Notes: generated by a model from the letters alone, not told the origin. A stretch of DNA of 42,657 bases from an uncultured Mollicutes bacterium (GCA_947174785.1 CAMWKG010000015.1:1-42657), one strand, 5' to 3'; positions 17,741 to 26,311 are shown, numbered from the stretch's first letter. A program made the numbers and translations.

Positions 17741-18244
17741 ATGAAAGCAAAATTTAGATTACCAAAAGAGGAACAAGACTTCTTCTTTCAAACCATAAAA
17801 GAAATTATATATACGCAAGATTTTCTTAGACTAAAGCAATTTAGACATCATGGAAATATTTCGACCTATACTCATGTGATTAAGGTCGCCTATCTTTCCT
17901 TTTGTCATGCAATCAAGAAACATAAAAGGATCAACAAAAAAGAATTAATCCGTTCAGCACTTTTGCATGACTTATATTTTTATGACTGGCATGATAAGCA
18001 TAACGGAGTTCACTTACATGGACTTTTTCATCCGAAAAAAGCAGTTCAAAATGCGAAACGTCTTTATAGTATCACAAAAAGAGAGCAACGTCATATGGCA
18101 CATCATATGTTTCCTCTTACCTTAATACCACCTACCACTAGGGAAGGCTGGATCATTTGTATATTTGATAAGCTTGCAGCTAGATCGGATTATAAAGCAA
18201 TCAAATTAAAGAAAAAGGCATTAAAAAAAGCATCTTTAAAATAG
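17741..18244 (+). CDS. HD-domain phosphohydrolase family protein
   Basis: This 167-residue cytoplasmic protein has His/Asp metal-site features: the RHHGNISTYTHVIKVAYLS helix, SALLHDLYFYDW (the HD pair), HLHGLFHPKKA, and HHMFPLTL further on. HD enzymes hydrolyse phosphate esters of nucleotides or act on similar substrates; this one has no partner domain to reveal its substrate. A TATAAT box ends only 7 nt before the ATG (near 17728-17733), so the transcript may be leaderless or nearly so, although the -35 box is weak. The stop codon lies inside the terminator hairpin. Confidence 0.75.
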   Translation: MKAKFRLPKEEQDFFFQTIKEIIYTQDFLRLKQFRHHGNISTYTHVIKVAYLSFCHAIKKHKRINKKELIRSALLHDLYFYDWHDKHNGVHLHGLFHPKKAVQNAKRLYSITKREQRHMAHHMFPLTLIPPTTREGWIICIFDKLAARSDYKAIKLKKKALKKASLK

Positions 18245-18255
18245 ATGCTTTTTTT
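18228..18255. terminator. Bidirectional terminator after the HD gene
   Basis: AAGCATCT (18228-18235) pairs with AGATGCTT (18243-18250) around a 7-nt loop. An A-run lies before it and a T-run after it, so it can stop both the HD gene (plus strand) and the convergent DUF697-operon (minus strand). Confidence 0.85.
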
Positions 18256-18271
18256 ATCGTTATGAAAGAAA

Positions 18272-18733
18272 CTATAGTCTGAAATTTAAAGTCTCAGGAA
18301 GAATATCTTGAACTTCTTCATCTGTTATGATGATTTGACCAATATTCGCAAACTGGAATAAATCTCCCTTTAAATATAAACTTGCTTCTGCACGTGCTTT
18401 ATCTATAGAGCGGATAGGAACTGGACAGATAACAGGAATATAATTTTTTTCTTTAGCAGCCCTAGCAAAGCCTATTCTTAGTTTATCATTCTTTGGCATA
18501 AAATATGGATAAATACAAGGAATAACAGCAATGGCATATTTTTCATCCTGCTTCTTTGCCTCTATGTTTGGGAAAACATTTAATTCATTTTGAATTCCTG
18601 TAATCTCATAACCTCTTCCTTTTAATATGTTTTCTAAAACATAATGCATACACAAATTCAAAACACTTTTAGGTTCTAGTTTATCCTTTTCTTCTATTTT
18701 TTCAGGAATGCCATCTGCCCAAATAGATTCCAT
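18272..18733 (-). CDS. Conserved hypothetical protein, partner of a DUF697-like protein
   Basis: This is a 153-residue soluble protein that I do not recognise. The start at 18733 (MESIWADG) is chosen because AGGAGAATAAA precedes it; the ATG is 1 nt after the stop of the upstream gene, so they are coupled. An open frame extends seven codons further but lacks a ribosome site. The pattern ENILKGRGYEITGIQNELNV then NIEAKKQDEKYAIAVIP loosely recalls a PD-(D/E)XK nuclease-like core; that is a guess from pattern only. Confidence 0.6.
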   Translation of the reverse strand: MESIWADGIPEKIEEKDKLEPKSVLNLCMHYVLENILKGRGYEITGIQNELNVFPNIEAKKQDEKYAIAVIPCIYPYFMPKNDKLRIGFARAAKEKNYIPVICPVPIRSIDKARAEASLYLKGDLFQFANIGQIIITDEEVQDILPETLNFRL

Positions 18734-18734
18734 T

Positions 18735-19697
18735 TTATTCTCCTGCCCCATCAAATTCTTCCTCCTCTTTTACTTTTCTTCTATTTGTGAAGAACTTTAC
18801 GATACGTTTAGGGAAAAAGGAAATTGTATCTGCAACTACCATTGGTAATAGCTTCAATGTTTCCTTGTAAGCTTGTTTTCTAATATCTTCCTTTGTGATC
18901 ACTGAGCCATCACTAAATAAATATCTTCTACAAACACAACCAATTCTAAGAGTCATTAAAGCATTTGCAGCGCCTTGAATGACACTTTCTAGAACAACAC
19001 CTAAATAAGGCATATTATTTAAAAAATCTAAAGAGCTTTTTGGCATAATATCTTCTAGCTTTAAATTTTCTAAGCCTTCAGCAATTAAAGCTGTACCAAA
19101 AACATTAATGGTTAATTTGCTTAAGTTTTTCATGGAAGGACGAAATCCACACTGAACTACAAGCTCTTTAACCATCTTCACATTCACTGCAAAAACTGTA
19201 ATCATATCAAAACGTGCACTTTGACAGATTGCAGTCGAAATCATAACTGTTTTCGCATCATGTATGATGATGCGATTCAATTGTCCCTTAACTGTTTTTT
19301 CAAAAACGTATTGTAAATTATATAAAAGCTCTTCTTTGTTTTTATATTGTGTTAAAAGAATTTTTTCTTCTTCAGGAAGCTCATTACTTTTAACAATATT
19401 CTTAGCTACTTTTTTATAAATAGCTACTGCCTTAGGATTATTTTGATCCAATGAGGTAGCTATAGATAAGGATGGCGATTTTAAAATAATGATGATAGGC
19501 TGTAAAATGATAAAATAAAATAGTAACACAACTAAACCATAAAAGCCGTATTCTAAATAAACAGAAATATTTCTTAGTTTTTCTCCAATATCCAATAAAG
19601 AACTGATTAAGATAATTAGAAATAAAAGCAATACTCCTACCGCAATGACATAATAGACATATTTGGATTTATCCTTTTTCACTTTAACTTTTTTCAT
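18735..19697 (-). CDS. DUF697-like membrane protein
   Basis: This 320-residue protein has a Lys-rich N-terminus, two adjacent transmembrane helices (about 12-35 and 44-68), and a C-terminal segment typical of DUF697 (YcjF-like) proteins: GTALIAEGLENL, then LESVIQGAANALMTLRIGCVCRRYL. DUF697 is often fused to or paired with GTPase domains; no GTPase motif is visible here. The ribosome site is AGGAGAGG. It is co-transcribed with the 153-residue protein downstream. Biological role unknown. Confidence 0.7.
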   Translation of the reverse strand: MKKVKVKKDKSKYVYYVIAVGVLLLFLIILISSLLDIGEKLRNISVYLEYGFYGLVVLLFYFIILQPIIIILKSPSLSIATSLDQNNPKAVAIYKKVAKNIVKSNELPEEEKILLTQYKNKEELLYNLQYVFEKTVKGQLNRIIIHDAKTVMISTAICQSARFDMITVFAVNVKMVKELVVQCGFRPSMKNLSKLTINVFGTALIAEGLENLKLEDIMPKSSLDFLNNMPYLGVVLESVIQGAANALMTLRIGCVCRRYLFSDGSVITKEDIRKQAYKETLKLLPMVVADTISFFPKRIVKFFTNRRKVKEEEEFDGAGE

Positions 19698-19709
19698 ACA
19701 AATCCTCTC

Positions 19710-20513
19710 CTATATGATATAATTTCTTTCCAAATGAAGTGTATAATTTGTTGGATCTTCTTCATGCATTTGTTTTAAACATAAATGGACTTCCTTTGGA
19801 ATTGAACAATTTATAAAACTGATTCTTGGTTGAACATGCTTGCGAGTACTTGAGGGATACCATGGTCTTCCTAAATATACTTCCATCCCCTTACCCATAC
19901 TAAAGCTACAATGCTCAAACACAAAGCCTTGTAGGTTTTCTGCGTAAGTGCTTGGAGCAGTGTAATAGGCACTATCTCTTTCATCTGCAAGGGCATGTAT
20001 CTTGCAGCTTTTGAAGATACAGTCAGCACTACCAAAGATAAAATCTACATCTCCAAATATGGTGCATTTTTCTAATCGATTCTCTGTCCCATAATCTATA
20101 TACAAAGTATCCTGATGACTAATAAAGGTACAATCCTTTAAAAAAATATGACTCGTCTCCGATTTGAAGGCAACAGCCTGGGCTTGAATTCTTCCATCTC
20201 TTTTAAAGCTATTCTCAAAAGTGATTCCCATAGCTTTAAAGCCTATTGCCTCTGGTTTAACTAAAACAGTAGCTGAACCAGTCGTTCCATAAGTCGTTTT
20301 CCCATCTCCACCTAAAGAGGCAGGAATAATGTCTTGACTCGTGGCATTAAATACAATTTTTGAATTTTCGGTTCCAATCAAAGTAATATTTGGAGTAGTT
20401 ATTGTAATTTTTTCATTATAGGTTTTATCCTCTAGATAAATAACATCTCCAGCTTTGGCCTCTTTTAAAGCATCATTTAAGGATATTTTCTTTGTTTCTA
20501 AAATAATTTTCAT
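19710..20513 (-). CDS. Pectinesterase (carbohydrate esterase family 8), no signal peptide
   Basis: This 267-residue right-handed beta-helix enzyme would remove methyl esters from galacturonate units of pectin. Family landmarks in order: GITFENSF, QAQAVAF (catalytic-site Gln), CTFISHQDTLY (Gln-Asp, catalytic acid), GDVDFIFG (nucleophile Asp) and LGRPWYP (Arg). It starts at the beta-helix (MKIILETKKISLNDALKEAKAGDVI), has no signal peptide and is somewhat short, so it probably acts in the cytoplasm on imported oligogalacturonides. A TAAAAT -10 lies upstream (complement of 20538-20543) with a weak -35. Together with the GH105-like lipoprotein at 33241 it supports pectin use. Confidence 0.9.
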   Translation of the reverse strand: MKIILETKKISLNDALKEAKAGDVIYLEDKTYNEKITITTPNITLIGTENSKIVFNATSQDIIPASLGGDGKTTYGTTGSATVLVKPEAIGFKAMGITFENSFKRDGRIQAQAVAFKSETSHIFLKDCTFISHQDTLYIDYGTENRLEKCTIFGDVDFIFGSADCIFKSCKIHALADERDSAYYTAPSTYAENLQGFVFEHCSFSMGKGMEVYLGRPWYPSSTRKHVQPRISFINCSIPKEVHLCLKQMHEEDPTNYTLHLERNYII

Positions 20514-20582
20514 ACTGCTTCCTCTTACTTTTACTTTATTTTACCATATTCTTCATTATTTGAATAGAAAAATATAAGAAAT

Positions 20583-20609
20583 ACCTCCAAAGATTTTTTC
20601 TCTGGAGGT
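20583..20609 (-). terminator. Hairpin terminator of the pot operon
   Basis: ACCTCCA (20583-20589) pairs with TGGAGGT (20603-20609). On the minus strand it is followed by a T-rich but interrupted tail. It lies just after the potD stop. Confidence 0.65.
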
Positions 20610-20614
20610 GAAGT

Positions 20615-21733
20615 CTAACTTGTAATTGTAATAAATTTAGATTCAATATAGGCATAAACATCATCGCCTAAATAACGATATACCTCTGGTCTTGAATTTA
20701 AAGAATTGATAATTAAGGTAGGATTATAGGCATCAATCGCAACCACATCCTCCCAATCCTCATCTTCCATGACAAAATCAAAGACATCCTTTAATGTAGG
20801 ACAATAGCCAACAAAGCTAGTGTTTTCTAAGGAGTTTTCATAATCTAGCATAAAATCCATCATCTTATATGCCAGCTCAGGATTTGTAGAAGTCACTGGG
20901 ATTGCCATTCCATCAAAGAAAACATTATTGTGATCTTTAGGGGCATAAATGCTATAATTTTCTAAATTCTGATATTGCAAGGATTCAGAATCTGAATAAT
21001 AAGCATCAAAGAAATCCCCAGAGTAAACTAAGGCTACATCTAAATTTCCTTGGGAAACATCTCGCTTTAGCTCATCTGTTCCATAGTGATCAAAATGTGT
21101 CTTGGCTAGTAAATCAAAGCATTCATCAATTTGACTGATATCAGTAGTATTTAAAGAATATCCTAAATAAAGCTCTGCCGCTGCCAAGGCATCTCTTGAA
21201 ACATTGTACATCCCCACTGTAGAACCAACAGGTAAAAGTTCTTGTTCAAATAATACCTTAAACCCATATTCTAAAACTGCTTCTTCTACACCAGCTTTTC
21301 TTTTTGAATACATTATTCCTAAGGAACCCCAAAAATAAGGAATGTAATATCCCTGATAGCTTTTACAATCATCCGATTGAAGAAGCTCATTGAGTTCAGG
21401 AACAAAAAGCTCTTCAGAATAATGATCCAGCTTAGAATAATCTAGTTCTAAAATCAATCCATCCTCCTTCATCTGATCTAACATATAATCTGAAGGGATA
21501 ACTAAATCATACTCTGCATTTTGATTCATTATATTTTGATACATTTGCTCATTGGAATCTACTGTCACTTCTTTTACTGTCACACCATATTCTTCCTCAA
21601 ATGCTTCTATGATATCAGAAGACATATAGTCTCCCCAGTTTAAAATAATTAAATCTGCGCCCTTACCACTTCCTGTAAAAACGAAAACCAAAACGATAGC
21701 CATAAGTGCTAGAAGTCCAAGATACTTTTTCAT
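20615..21733 (-). CDS. potD: Spermidine/putrescine ABC transporter substrate-binding protein
   Basis: This 372-residue periplasmic-binding-protein fold has the polyamine-binder start of the mature region, LIILNWGDYMSSDIIEAFEEEYG, and later YDLVIPSDYM, PYFWGSLGIMYSK and ALVYSGD. It delivers polyamines to PotBC. The hydrophobic N-terminus ends in FVFTGSGKG, where Gram-positive homologues usually have a lipobox such as LTGCG. The Cys position is Ser (AGT), so the protein is probably held by an uncleaved N-terminal helix instead of a lipid. It overlaps potC by 4 nt (ATGA). Confidence 0.92.
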   Translation of the reverse strand: MKKYLGLLALMAIVLVFVFTGSGKGADLIILNWGDYMSSDIIEAFEEEYGVTVKEVTVDSNEQMYQNIMNQNAEYDLVIPSDYMLDQMKEDGLILELDYSKLDHYSEELFVPELNELLQSDDCKSYQGYYIPYFWGSLGIMYSKRKAGVEEAVLEYGFKVLFEQELLPVGSTVGMYNVSRDALAAAELYLGYSLNTTDISQIDECFDLLAKTHFDHYGTDELKRDVSQGNLDVALVYSGDFFDAYYSDSESLQYQNLENYSIYAPKDHNNVFFDGMAIPVTSTNPELAYKMMDFMLDYENSLENTSFVGYCPTLKDVFDFVMEDEDWEDVVAIDAYNPTLIINSLNSRPEVYRYLGDDVYAYIESKFITITS

Positions 21734-22593
21734 TTCTTGTCCTCCTTTTTACGATTTTTAATAATTTGATATGCAAAGATTCCAACAAATGTAACTACCA
21801 TTAGGATGGTATTATAGGCACAAGCCTGATTCCACTGCCCATTTCTTTGCTGCTTCAAATTACCATATAACCATGTAGAGAAATTTTGATTACTACCACT
21901 CACAAAGTAAGTAATGATAAAATCATCGATACTCATAGTAAATGCAAGTAATGCACCTGAAAATATACCTGTTTTAATGTTAGGTATAATGACCTTTTCT
22001 AATGCTTCTTTTGGACTACAGCCTAAATCTAGAGCCGCATCATATAAATCATTATCCTCTGAAAGCTTAGGAAGAACAGATAGTACTACATATGGAGTTG
22101 AAAACAACACATGAGCAATTAGGGTAGTTAATTTTCCATAAGCAGAAATAATGTTTGTATGTAGGACAATAGAAATACACTGGAAAATGATTAATAGAAA
22201 TGCAGCAGTAACAATATCAGCATTTAAGATAGGTACGTTATTGAGCATAATCATTTTCTTTCTTCTTTTCTTATTTAAAGCATTAATACCGATTGCAGAA
22301 AAAGTTCCAAAAAGCGTTGAAATGATTGTAGAAAGAACTGTAATTTCTAGAGTAAACAATATAGCCTTAAATAGGTTTTTATTTGTGACGAGCATTCCAT
22401 ACCATCTTAAGGTTACACCAGGCATCTGATATCCACTCGTATGGGTGGAAAATGAAGTCAAGCCAATCACTAAAATAGGAATATAGGTCACTGTTAAAAC
22501 ACATACAAAAAATAAGATAATTAAAATTCTTCTTATATTTGATTTTATAATCGTAGATTTAGGAATTTCTACTCGTAGCTTTTCTTCCATCAT
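21730..22593 (-). CDS. potC: Spermidine/putrescine ABC transporter permease PotC
   Basis: This 287-residue inner-membrane permease has six predicted helices and the BPD_transp_1 coupling motif EALEKVIIPNIKTGIFSGALLAF. The segment SIDDFIITYFVSG is characteristic of PotC. It pairs with PotB and overlaps both neighbours by 4 nt, so the operon is translationally coupled. Confidence 0.93.
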   Translation of the reverse strand: MMEEKLRVEIPKSTIIKSNIRRILIILFFVCVLTVTYIPILVIGLTSFSTHTSGYQMPGVTLRWYGMLVTNKNLFKAILFTLEITVLSTIISTLFGTFSAIGINALNKKRRKKMIMLNNVPILNADIVTAAFLLIIFQCISIVLHTNIISAYGKLTTLIAHVLFSTPYVVLSVLPKLSEDNDLYDAALDLGCSPKEALEKVIIPNIKTGIFSGALLAFTMSIDDFIITYFVSGSNQNFSTWLYGNLKQQRNGQWNQACAYNTILMVVTFVGIFAYQIIKNRKKEDKK

Positions 22594-23435
22594 AGTAAAG
22601 TCTCTCCTTCCTCATCAATTTTTGAAATGATATATAAGGAACCCAAGACAAAGATAATGATGATTAAGCTCCACAAGCTTCCCACATTAAAGAAGGTATG
22701 GGAGGATTTAAACTGACGTTCAATCAATTGTCCAACCATTCTATAGTTAGGATCTCCATTCGTAACAATTTGAGGAATGGTAAAGCCCATAGCAGCTGGC
22801 AAAAACACCATCATTATTCCCGAAACTACTCCCTTTAAGCTCAAAGGTAAAGTAATCTTAAGAAAACTTTTACTAGGATTAGCTCCCAAATCATTTGATG
22901 CTTCCACATAAGACTTATCGATTTTTTCTAATACCGTATAGATAGGTAAAATCATAAACGGTAAATAGACTATAGTCATAACCAAAATAATCTTTAAAGC
23001 CTTATAATTTGTTAGGTTGATAGATATATGAAAGACATTAGATAAAAAACTATTCTCTGAAAGTAAATTATTAATTGTTTGAATTCTAAGGAGCATATTT
23101 GTCCACATTGGCATAATAAAGATTAAAAGAATTAAGTATTTATGCTTAAAATGGGAGCTAGAGATAAAATACGCTATCGGATATCCAATTAAAATACATA
23201 ATACAGTTGCAATAAAGGCATATAATATACTTCTTCCAAAGGTTTTTAAGAAAGCTAAATCTGCAAGCTTAGAAAAATTTTGAAATGTAAAATTATATTC
23301 TGCTAGCTCAAAGCTATACACAGAAAAAGTCTCTATTGTAGAAAATGCAAAGATGATCATCAGAAGTAAGGGAATTCCTGTAAAAAGAATCATCCATACA
23401 AAATAAGGAATAGAATATTTCTTGAAGCTATTCAT
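22590..23435 (-). CDS. potB: Spermidine/putrescine ABC transporter permease PotB
   Basis: This 281-residue permease has six helices. The [23 protein letters not shown] region and the coupling loop [22 protein letters not shown] identify PotB. The start overlaps the 3' end of potA by 8 nt and the stop overlaps potC by 4 nt. Confidence 0.93.
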   Translation of the reverse strand: MNSFKKYSIPYFVWMILFTGIPLLLMIIFAFSTIETFSVYSFELAEYNFTFQNFSKLADLAFLKTFGRSILYAFIATVLCILIGYPIAYFISSSHFKHKYLILLIFIMPMWTNMLLRIQTINNLLSENSFLSNVFHISINLTNYKALKIILVMTIVYLPFMILPIYTVLEKIDKSYVEASNDLGANPSKSFLKITLPLSLKGVVSGIMMVFLPAAMGFTIPQIVTNGDPNYRMVGQLIERQFKSSHTFFNVGSLWSLIIIIFVLGSLYIISKIDEEGETLL

Positions 23436-24963
23436 TTACCTTCATAAGATGGATTTCGTAAGGGTCAACAGAAAGTCCAATCTTATCTCCTACTTTTGCA
23501 ATTTCATAATCATGGATAACAAACTCCATACCGCATATATCAGCACAGATTTCAAAATGTACTCCCTTAAATACAATATCTGTGACTGTACCAACAAGCT
23601 TAGCCTTAGAAGGATCTAAACGGTCAAAGTCTTCAGGACGAATGACTACATCACATACTTCTCCTACCTCAAAGTTTTCATCAACACATTCAAACACCTG
23701 ATCCATAAATTTTACTTTTTTATCGCCTAAATAGGTTCCACGAATAATGTTAGATTCTCCAATAAAGTTCGCAACAAAGCGATTCTTTGGCTCATTATAA
23801 ATATCCATAGGTGTTCCAATCTGTTGGATAACACCCTTATCCATAACTACAATGGTATCAGACATCGTTAAAGCTTCTTCTTGATCATGCGTAACGAAAA
23901 TAAAGGTAATACCTACCTTTCTTTGAAGCTCCTTGAGCTCATATTGCATTTCCTGGCGGAGCTTTAAATCTAAGGCAGATAGGGATTCATCTAATAATAG
24001 GATTCTAGGACGATTGACTATTGCTCTTGCAATAGCAACTCTTTGTTGCTGTCCACCACTCATTTTATCAATCTTGCGGTCCTCATATCCTTCTAGCTTA
24101 ACCATTTTCAAAGCCTCTAATACCTTTTCTCTTATTTGCTTTTTGTTAAGCATTAAAGACTTGGCAGATTTAATTTCTAAAGCCTTATCCTTTAAGGTCT
24201 GCTTCTTTAGAGCCTCTAGACGTTCAAGCTCACTCCATACTGCAACCTTCTTAAGCTTCTTTAGTTCAGCTTCATATGGCTTTGAGGCTTTAGAATGAGA
24301 TACACCCTGATTGACCTGTTCTTCAATTAAGGCTTCAATCTCCTTTATTCTTTTTTTAGCCTCTTTAACCTCATCATCCTTCTCCCATTCTATATCGATT
24401 TGAGCATCTAGTTCTTCTAAAATTGGAGTATATTTCGTTTCAACTTCTTCAAGCTTTGTTTCAATGAGTTTGTATTTTTCTTGATTAGTTTCTTGCTTAA
24501 TTTGATGCTTAATCTCTTTGAGACGTAGCTTTACTTTAGATTTTTCTTCTTTTGTGATAGAAGGATTTTGAAGCTCAGTTAAGCACTTTGTTCTTTCCTC
24601 CTCATACTTGGAAGCAACACTATTTTTAATATCTGACAAAATTCTACTGAAATTTTTCAAGCCAAAGGCAACATTCTCAAATACATTTAAATGTGGAAAT
24701 AAAGCATATCTTTGAAATACGGTATTGATTGGTCGTTGGTATGCAGGAATATTATTGATGGTTACACCATCTAGAATGATTTGACCATAGTCGGGCGTTT
24801 CAAAACCACCAATCATTCTTAAAATAGTAGTCTTGCCACAACCAGAAGGACCGACTAAGGTAATAAATTCATTTTCATTAACATATAAGGAAAAATCATC
24901 TATAACTACATTCCCATTAAATTCCTTATGAATATTTTTAAGTTCTATCAATTTATTTGCCAT
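23428..24963 (-). CDS. potA: Polyamine ABC transporter ATPase PotA with a large coiled-coil insert
   Basis: This 511-residue ATPase has Walker [10 protein letters not shown] (38-46), Q-loop [23 protein letters not shown] (80-102), signature [14 protein letters not shown] (301-314), Walker [13 protein letters not shown] (Ser replaces the usual Pro), an H-loop VTHDQEEAL and a C-terminal regulatory TOBE-like domain (about 400-511). Usually about 30 residues separate the Q-loop region from the signature. Here there are about 200, with a charged Lys/Glu-rich helical insert around 104-270 that looks like a coiled coil. The start at 24963 ([10 protein letters not shown]) has GAGGTT upstream; an open frame overlapping the regulator gene extends further. 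Confidence 0.92.
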   Translation of the reverse strand: MANKLIELKNIHKEFNGNVVIDDFSLYVNENEFITLVGPSGCGKTTILRMIGGFETPDYGQIILDGVTINNIPAYQRPINTVFQRYALFPHLNVFENVAFGLKNFSRILSDIKNSVASKYEEERTKCLTELQNPSITKEEKSKVKLRLKEIKHQIKQETNQEKYKLIETKLEEVETKYTPILEELDAQIDIEWEKDDEVKEAKKRIKEIEALIEEQVNQGVSHSKASKPYEAELKKLKKVAVWSELERLEALKKQTLKDKALEIKSAKSLMLNKKQIREKVLEALKMVKLEGYEDRKIDKMSGGQQQRVAIARAIVNRPRILLLDESLSALDLKLRQEMQYELKELQRKVGITFIFVTHDQEEALTMSDTIVVMDKGVIQQIGTPMDIYNEPKNRFVANFIGESNIIRGTYLGDKKVKFMDQVFECVDENFEVGEVCDVVIRPEDFDRLDPSKAKLVGTVTDIVFKGVHFEICADICGMEFVIHDYEIAKVGDKIGLSVDPYEIHLMKVNE

Positions 24964-24980
24964 ATTTATAACCTCAAATC

Positions 24981-25514
24981 TTAAAAATTTGGTGGTGTGG
25001 AAACCCACACAAGCTTTGCAGGAATATCACTAGCATTTTCTAAATAATGTGTGCTATTAGTAGTGATATAAAAGGATTCTCCTTTTTTACATAGCTTTTT
25101 CATATTTCCATAATGCACTAAAACTTCTCCCTCAATGACATATCCAAATTCCTCTCCAGGGTGTGGATAATCATGAATCGTATTTTTATGTGGTGCAATT
25201 TCTACTAATATTGGTTCTATTGCATGCTCTTGGGATGTTGGAACGAGCCAGGTCTGTTCATATCCTTCAAACTCTTTTGTATATTGTTCTTCTTCACTGA
25301 ATATGATTCTTTGTTCTGCATCCTCGTGAAAGAAATCAGAAAAATTTGTTCCTAAAACATCTAAAATGATTTCTAGGGTTTCAATAGAAGGCGAGACCTT
25401 ATTATTTTCTAGTTGAGATATATATCCCTTTGTCAGCTCACAACGATTGGCTAATTCTTCTTGTGTAAGCATTAAAAGTGTTCTTTTTTCTTTTATCTTC
25501 AAGCCCAAATTCAT
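24981..25514 (-). CDS. XRE-cupin transcriptional regulator of the pot operon (PuuR-like)
   Basis: This 177-residue protein has an N-terminal helix-turn-helix ([32 protein letters not shown]) and a C-terminal cupin sensor domain with [23 protein letters not shown]. This architecture matches PuuR-type regulators of polyamine genes. Being first in the pot operon, it probably controls its own promoter in response to a polyamine or related ligand bound in the cupin. Repeated GTTTAG/CTAAAC elements upstream are its likely operators. Confidence 0.88.
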   Translation of the reverse strand: MNLGLKIKEKRTLLMLTQEELANRCELTKGYISQLENNKVSPSIETLEIILDVLGTNFSDFFHEDAEQRIIFSEEEQYTKEFEGYEQTWLVPTSQEHAIEPILVEIAPHKNTIHDYPHPGEEFGYVIEGEVLVHYGNMKKLCKKGESFYITTNSTHYLENASDIPAKLVWVSTPPNF

Positions 25515-25535
25515 ATCTCTGCACCTTCTTCCTGT

Positions 25536-25621
25536 GTTTAGAATTACTAAACTTTGTGTAAGAAATTCCTAAACAAAAATAATAACAATGCTATTATACA
25601 ATGTTTAGAATTTTTTTTCAA
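25536..25621 (-). promoter_or_regulatory. pot operon promoter with three GTTTAG/CTAAAC operator elements
   Basis: The promoter is TTGAAA (complement of 25616-25621), a 17-nt spacer and TATAAT (complement of 25593-25598). A palindrome GTTTAG-N5-CTAAAC lies at 25536-25552, just upstream of the regulator gene. Half or imperfect sites lie at 25569-25574 and, inside the promoter spacer, at 25603-25608. Their position over the promoter and leader suits repression by the XRE-cupin protein. Confidence 0.75.
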
Positions 25622-25688
25622 TATCTTGCATGATATTCCCTATCTTTTTATGAACTTTTCAAGTATTTCATTTCAAGATTACTAAGTC

Positions 25689-26003
25689 TTATTTCTTAGT
25701 ATTTTTCTTAATCTTTTCTACTTTTTTCTTATCACTATCTGAAAAAAACCATCCTTTCAACTTTGCACCAAAGGTACTTCTATGAGCTTCATCAGGTATA
25801 GGTCTTAAATATGCTTGGCTCTTATTTCCAGACTCTGGATTTTTTTCAAGAGGTATATTTTCCATTTCATCCGTTATTGCAGCATGTGTAATACCTATAA
25901 AAATAAATTTTTTACCTTTTTGAGCATAAATATATGTTGGATGGGCACCAAATTTTTTATCATTGGCTTTTCTAAATTCATTTCTTTTAATTTCCTTTGA
26001 CAT
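25689..26003 (-). CDS. Conserved hypothetical protein, 104 residues, basic C-terminus
   Basis: The start at 26003 (MSKEIKRNEFRKAND) is supported by GGGAGGATTTTAAA; an open frame runs 41 codons further upstream through a candidate RNA gene and has no ribosome site. The protein is soluble, with HPTYIYAQKGKKFIFIGITH and later FGAKLKGWFFSDSDKKKVEKIKK. It has an unusually regular, conserved-looking character, but I cannot name a family. It is transcribed away from the candidate small RNA at 26054-26166, whose -35 box lies only 17 bp from this ATG, so the two units may be co-regulated. Small hairpins overlap its stop codon. Confidence 0.6.
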   Translation of the reverse strand: MSKEIKRNEFRKANDKKFGAHPTYIYAQKGKKFIFIGITHAAITDEMENIPLEKNPESGNKSQAYLRPIPDEAHRSTFGAKLKGWFFSDSDKKKVEKIKKNTKK

Positions 26004-26019
26004 TTTAAAATCCTCCCTG

Positions 26020-26047
26020 TTGACAATAATTTCAATTATGATAAAAT
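26020..26047 (+). promoter_or_regulatory. Promoter of candidate small RNA
   Basis: TTGACA (26020-26025), a 16-nt spacer and TAAAAT (26042-26047). There is no ribosome site or convincing ORF downstream, and a terminator follows about 110 nt later. Confidence 0.65.
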
Positions 26048-26053
26048 ATAAAT

Positions 26054-26166
26054 ATAAAAAGGTTATGCAAAGAACGAACTTATGAGTCGGCTGGTCGATA
26101 TTATCGCAGTGTGTAATCCTGGTCATGTGCGGTTTTTATTCCGAGAGTACCAGGTCCTTTTTTTAT
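26054..26166 (+). ncRNA. Candidate structured small RNA (no family recognised)
   Basis: A near-consensus promoter starts a GC-richer segment of about 110 nt in an AT-rich gap. One hairpin is CTG-GT-CGAT with ATCG-CAG near 26090-26109. A second is CCTGGT (26118-26123) with ACCAGG (26149-26154), with CGG/CCG inside, followed by a T-run at about 26158-26166 that would end the transcript. GGCTGGT upstream can also pair with the ACCAG arm, so alternative folds are possible. A 63-codon plus-strand ORF across it starts without a ribosome site and looks spurious. I could not match it to SRP RNA, 6S, tmRNA or a known riboswitch by eye. Confidence 0.5.
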
Positions 26167-26258
26167 TTATAAGAAATAATTATTTTCCCTTCATATTAAA
26201 TAATTACCAAAAAGGGTTTATTTTTTATATTCAATTTCTAAAGAAGTTAAAAAGGCAT

Positions 26259-26289
26259 AAAAAAAACACCTAAATATTTCATTTAGGTG
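26259..26289 (-). terminator. Terminator of the cupin gene
   Basis: CACCTAAAT (26267-26275) and ATTTAGGTG (26281-26289) form a perfect 9-bp stem with a 5-nt loop. On the minus strand a run of eight T residues follows (complement of 26259-26266). Confidence 0.88.
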
Positions 26290-26311
26290 CAAATTCACTA
26301 TAAATATTATA

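Noticed and set aside
26054-26166. Bacterial SRP RNA
   Set aside because: The ACCAGGTCC string looks similar, but the GGAAGGAAGCAGC tip region and long hairpin are missing.
26082-26273. 63-codon plus-strand ORF
   Set aside because: It has no ribosome site and runs through the candidate RNA hairpins and terminator.
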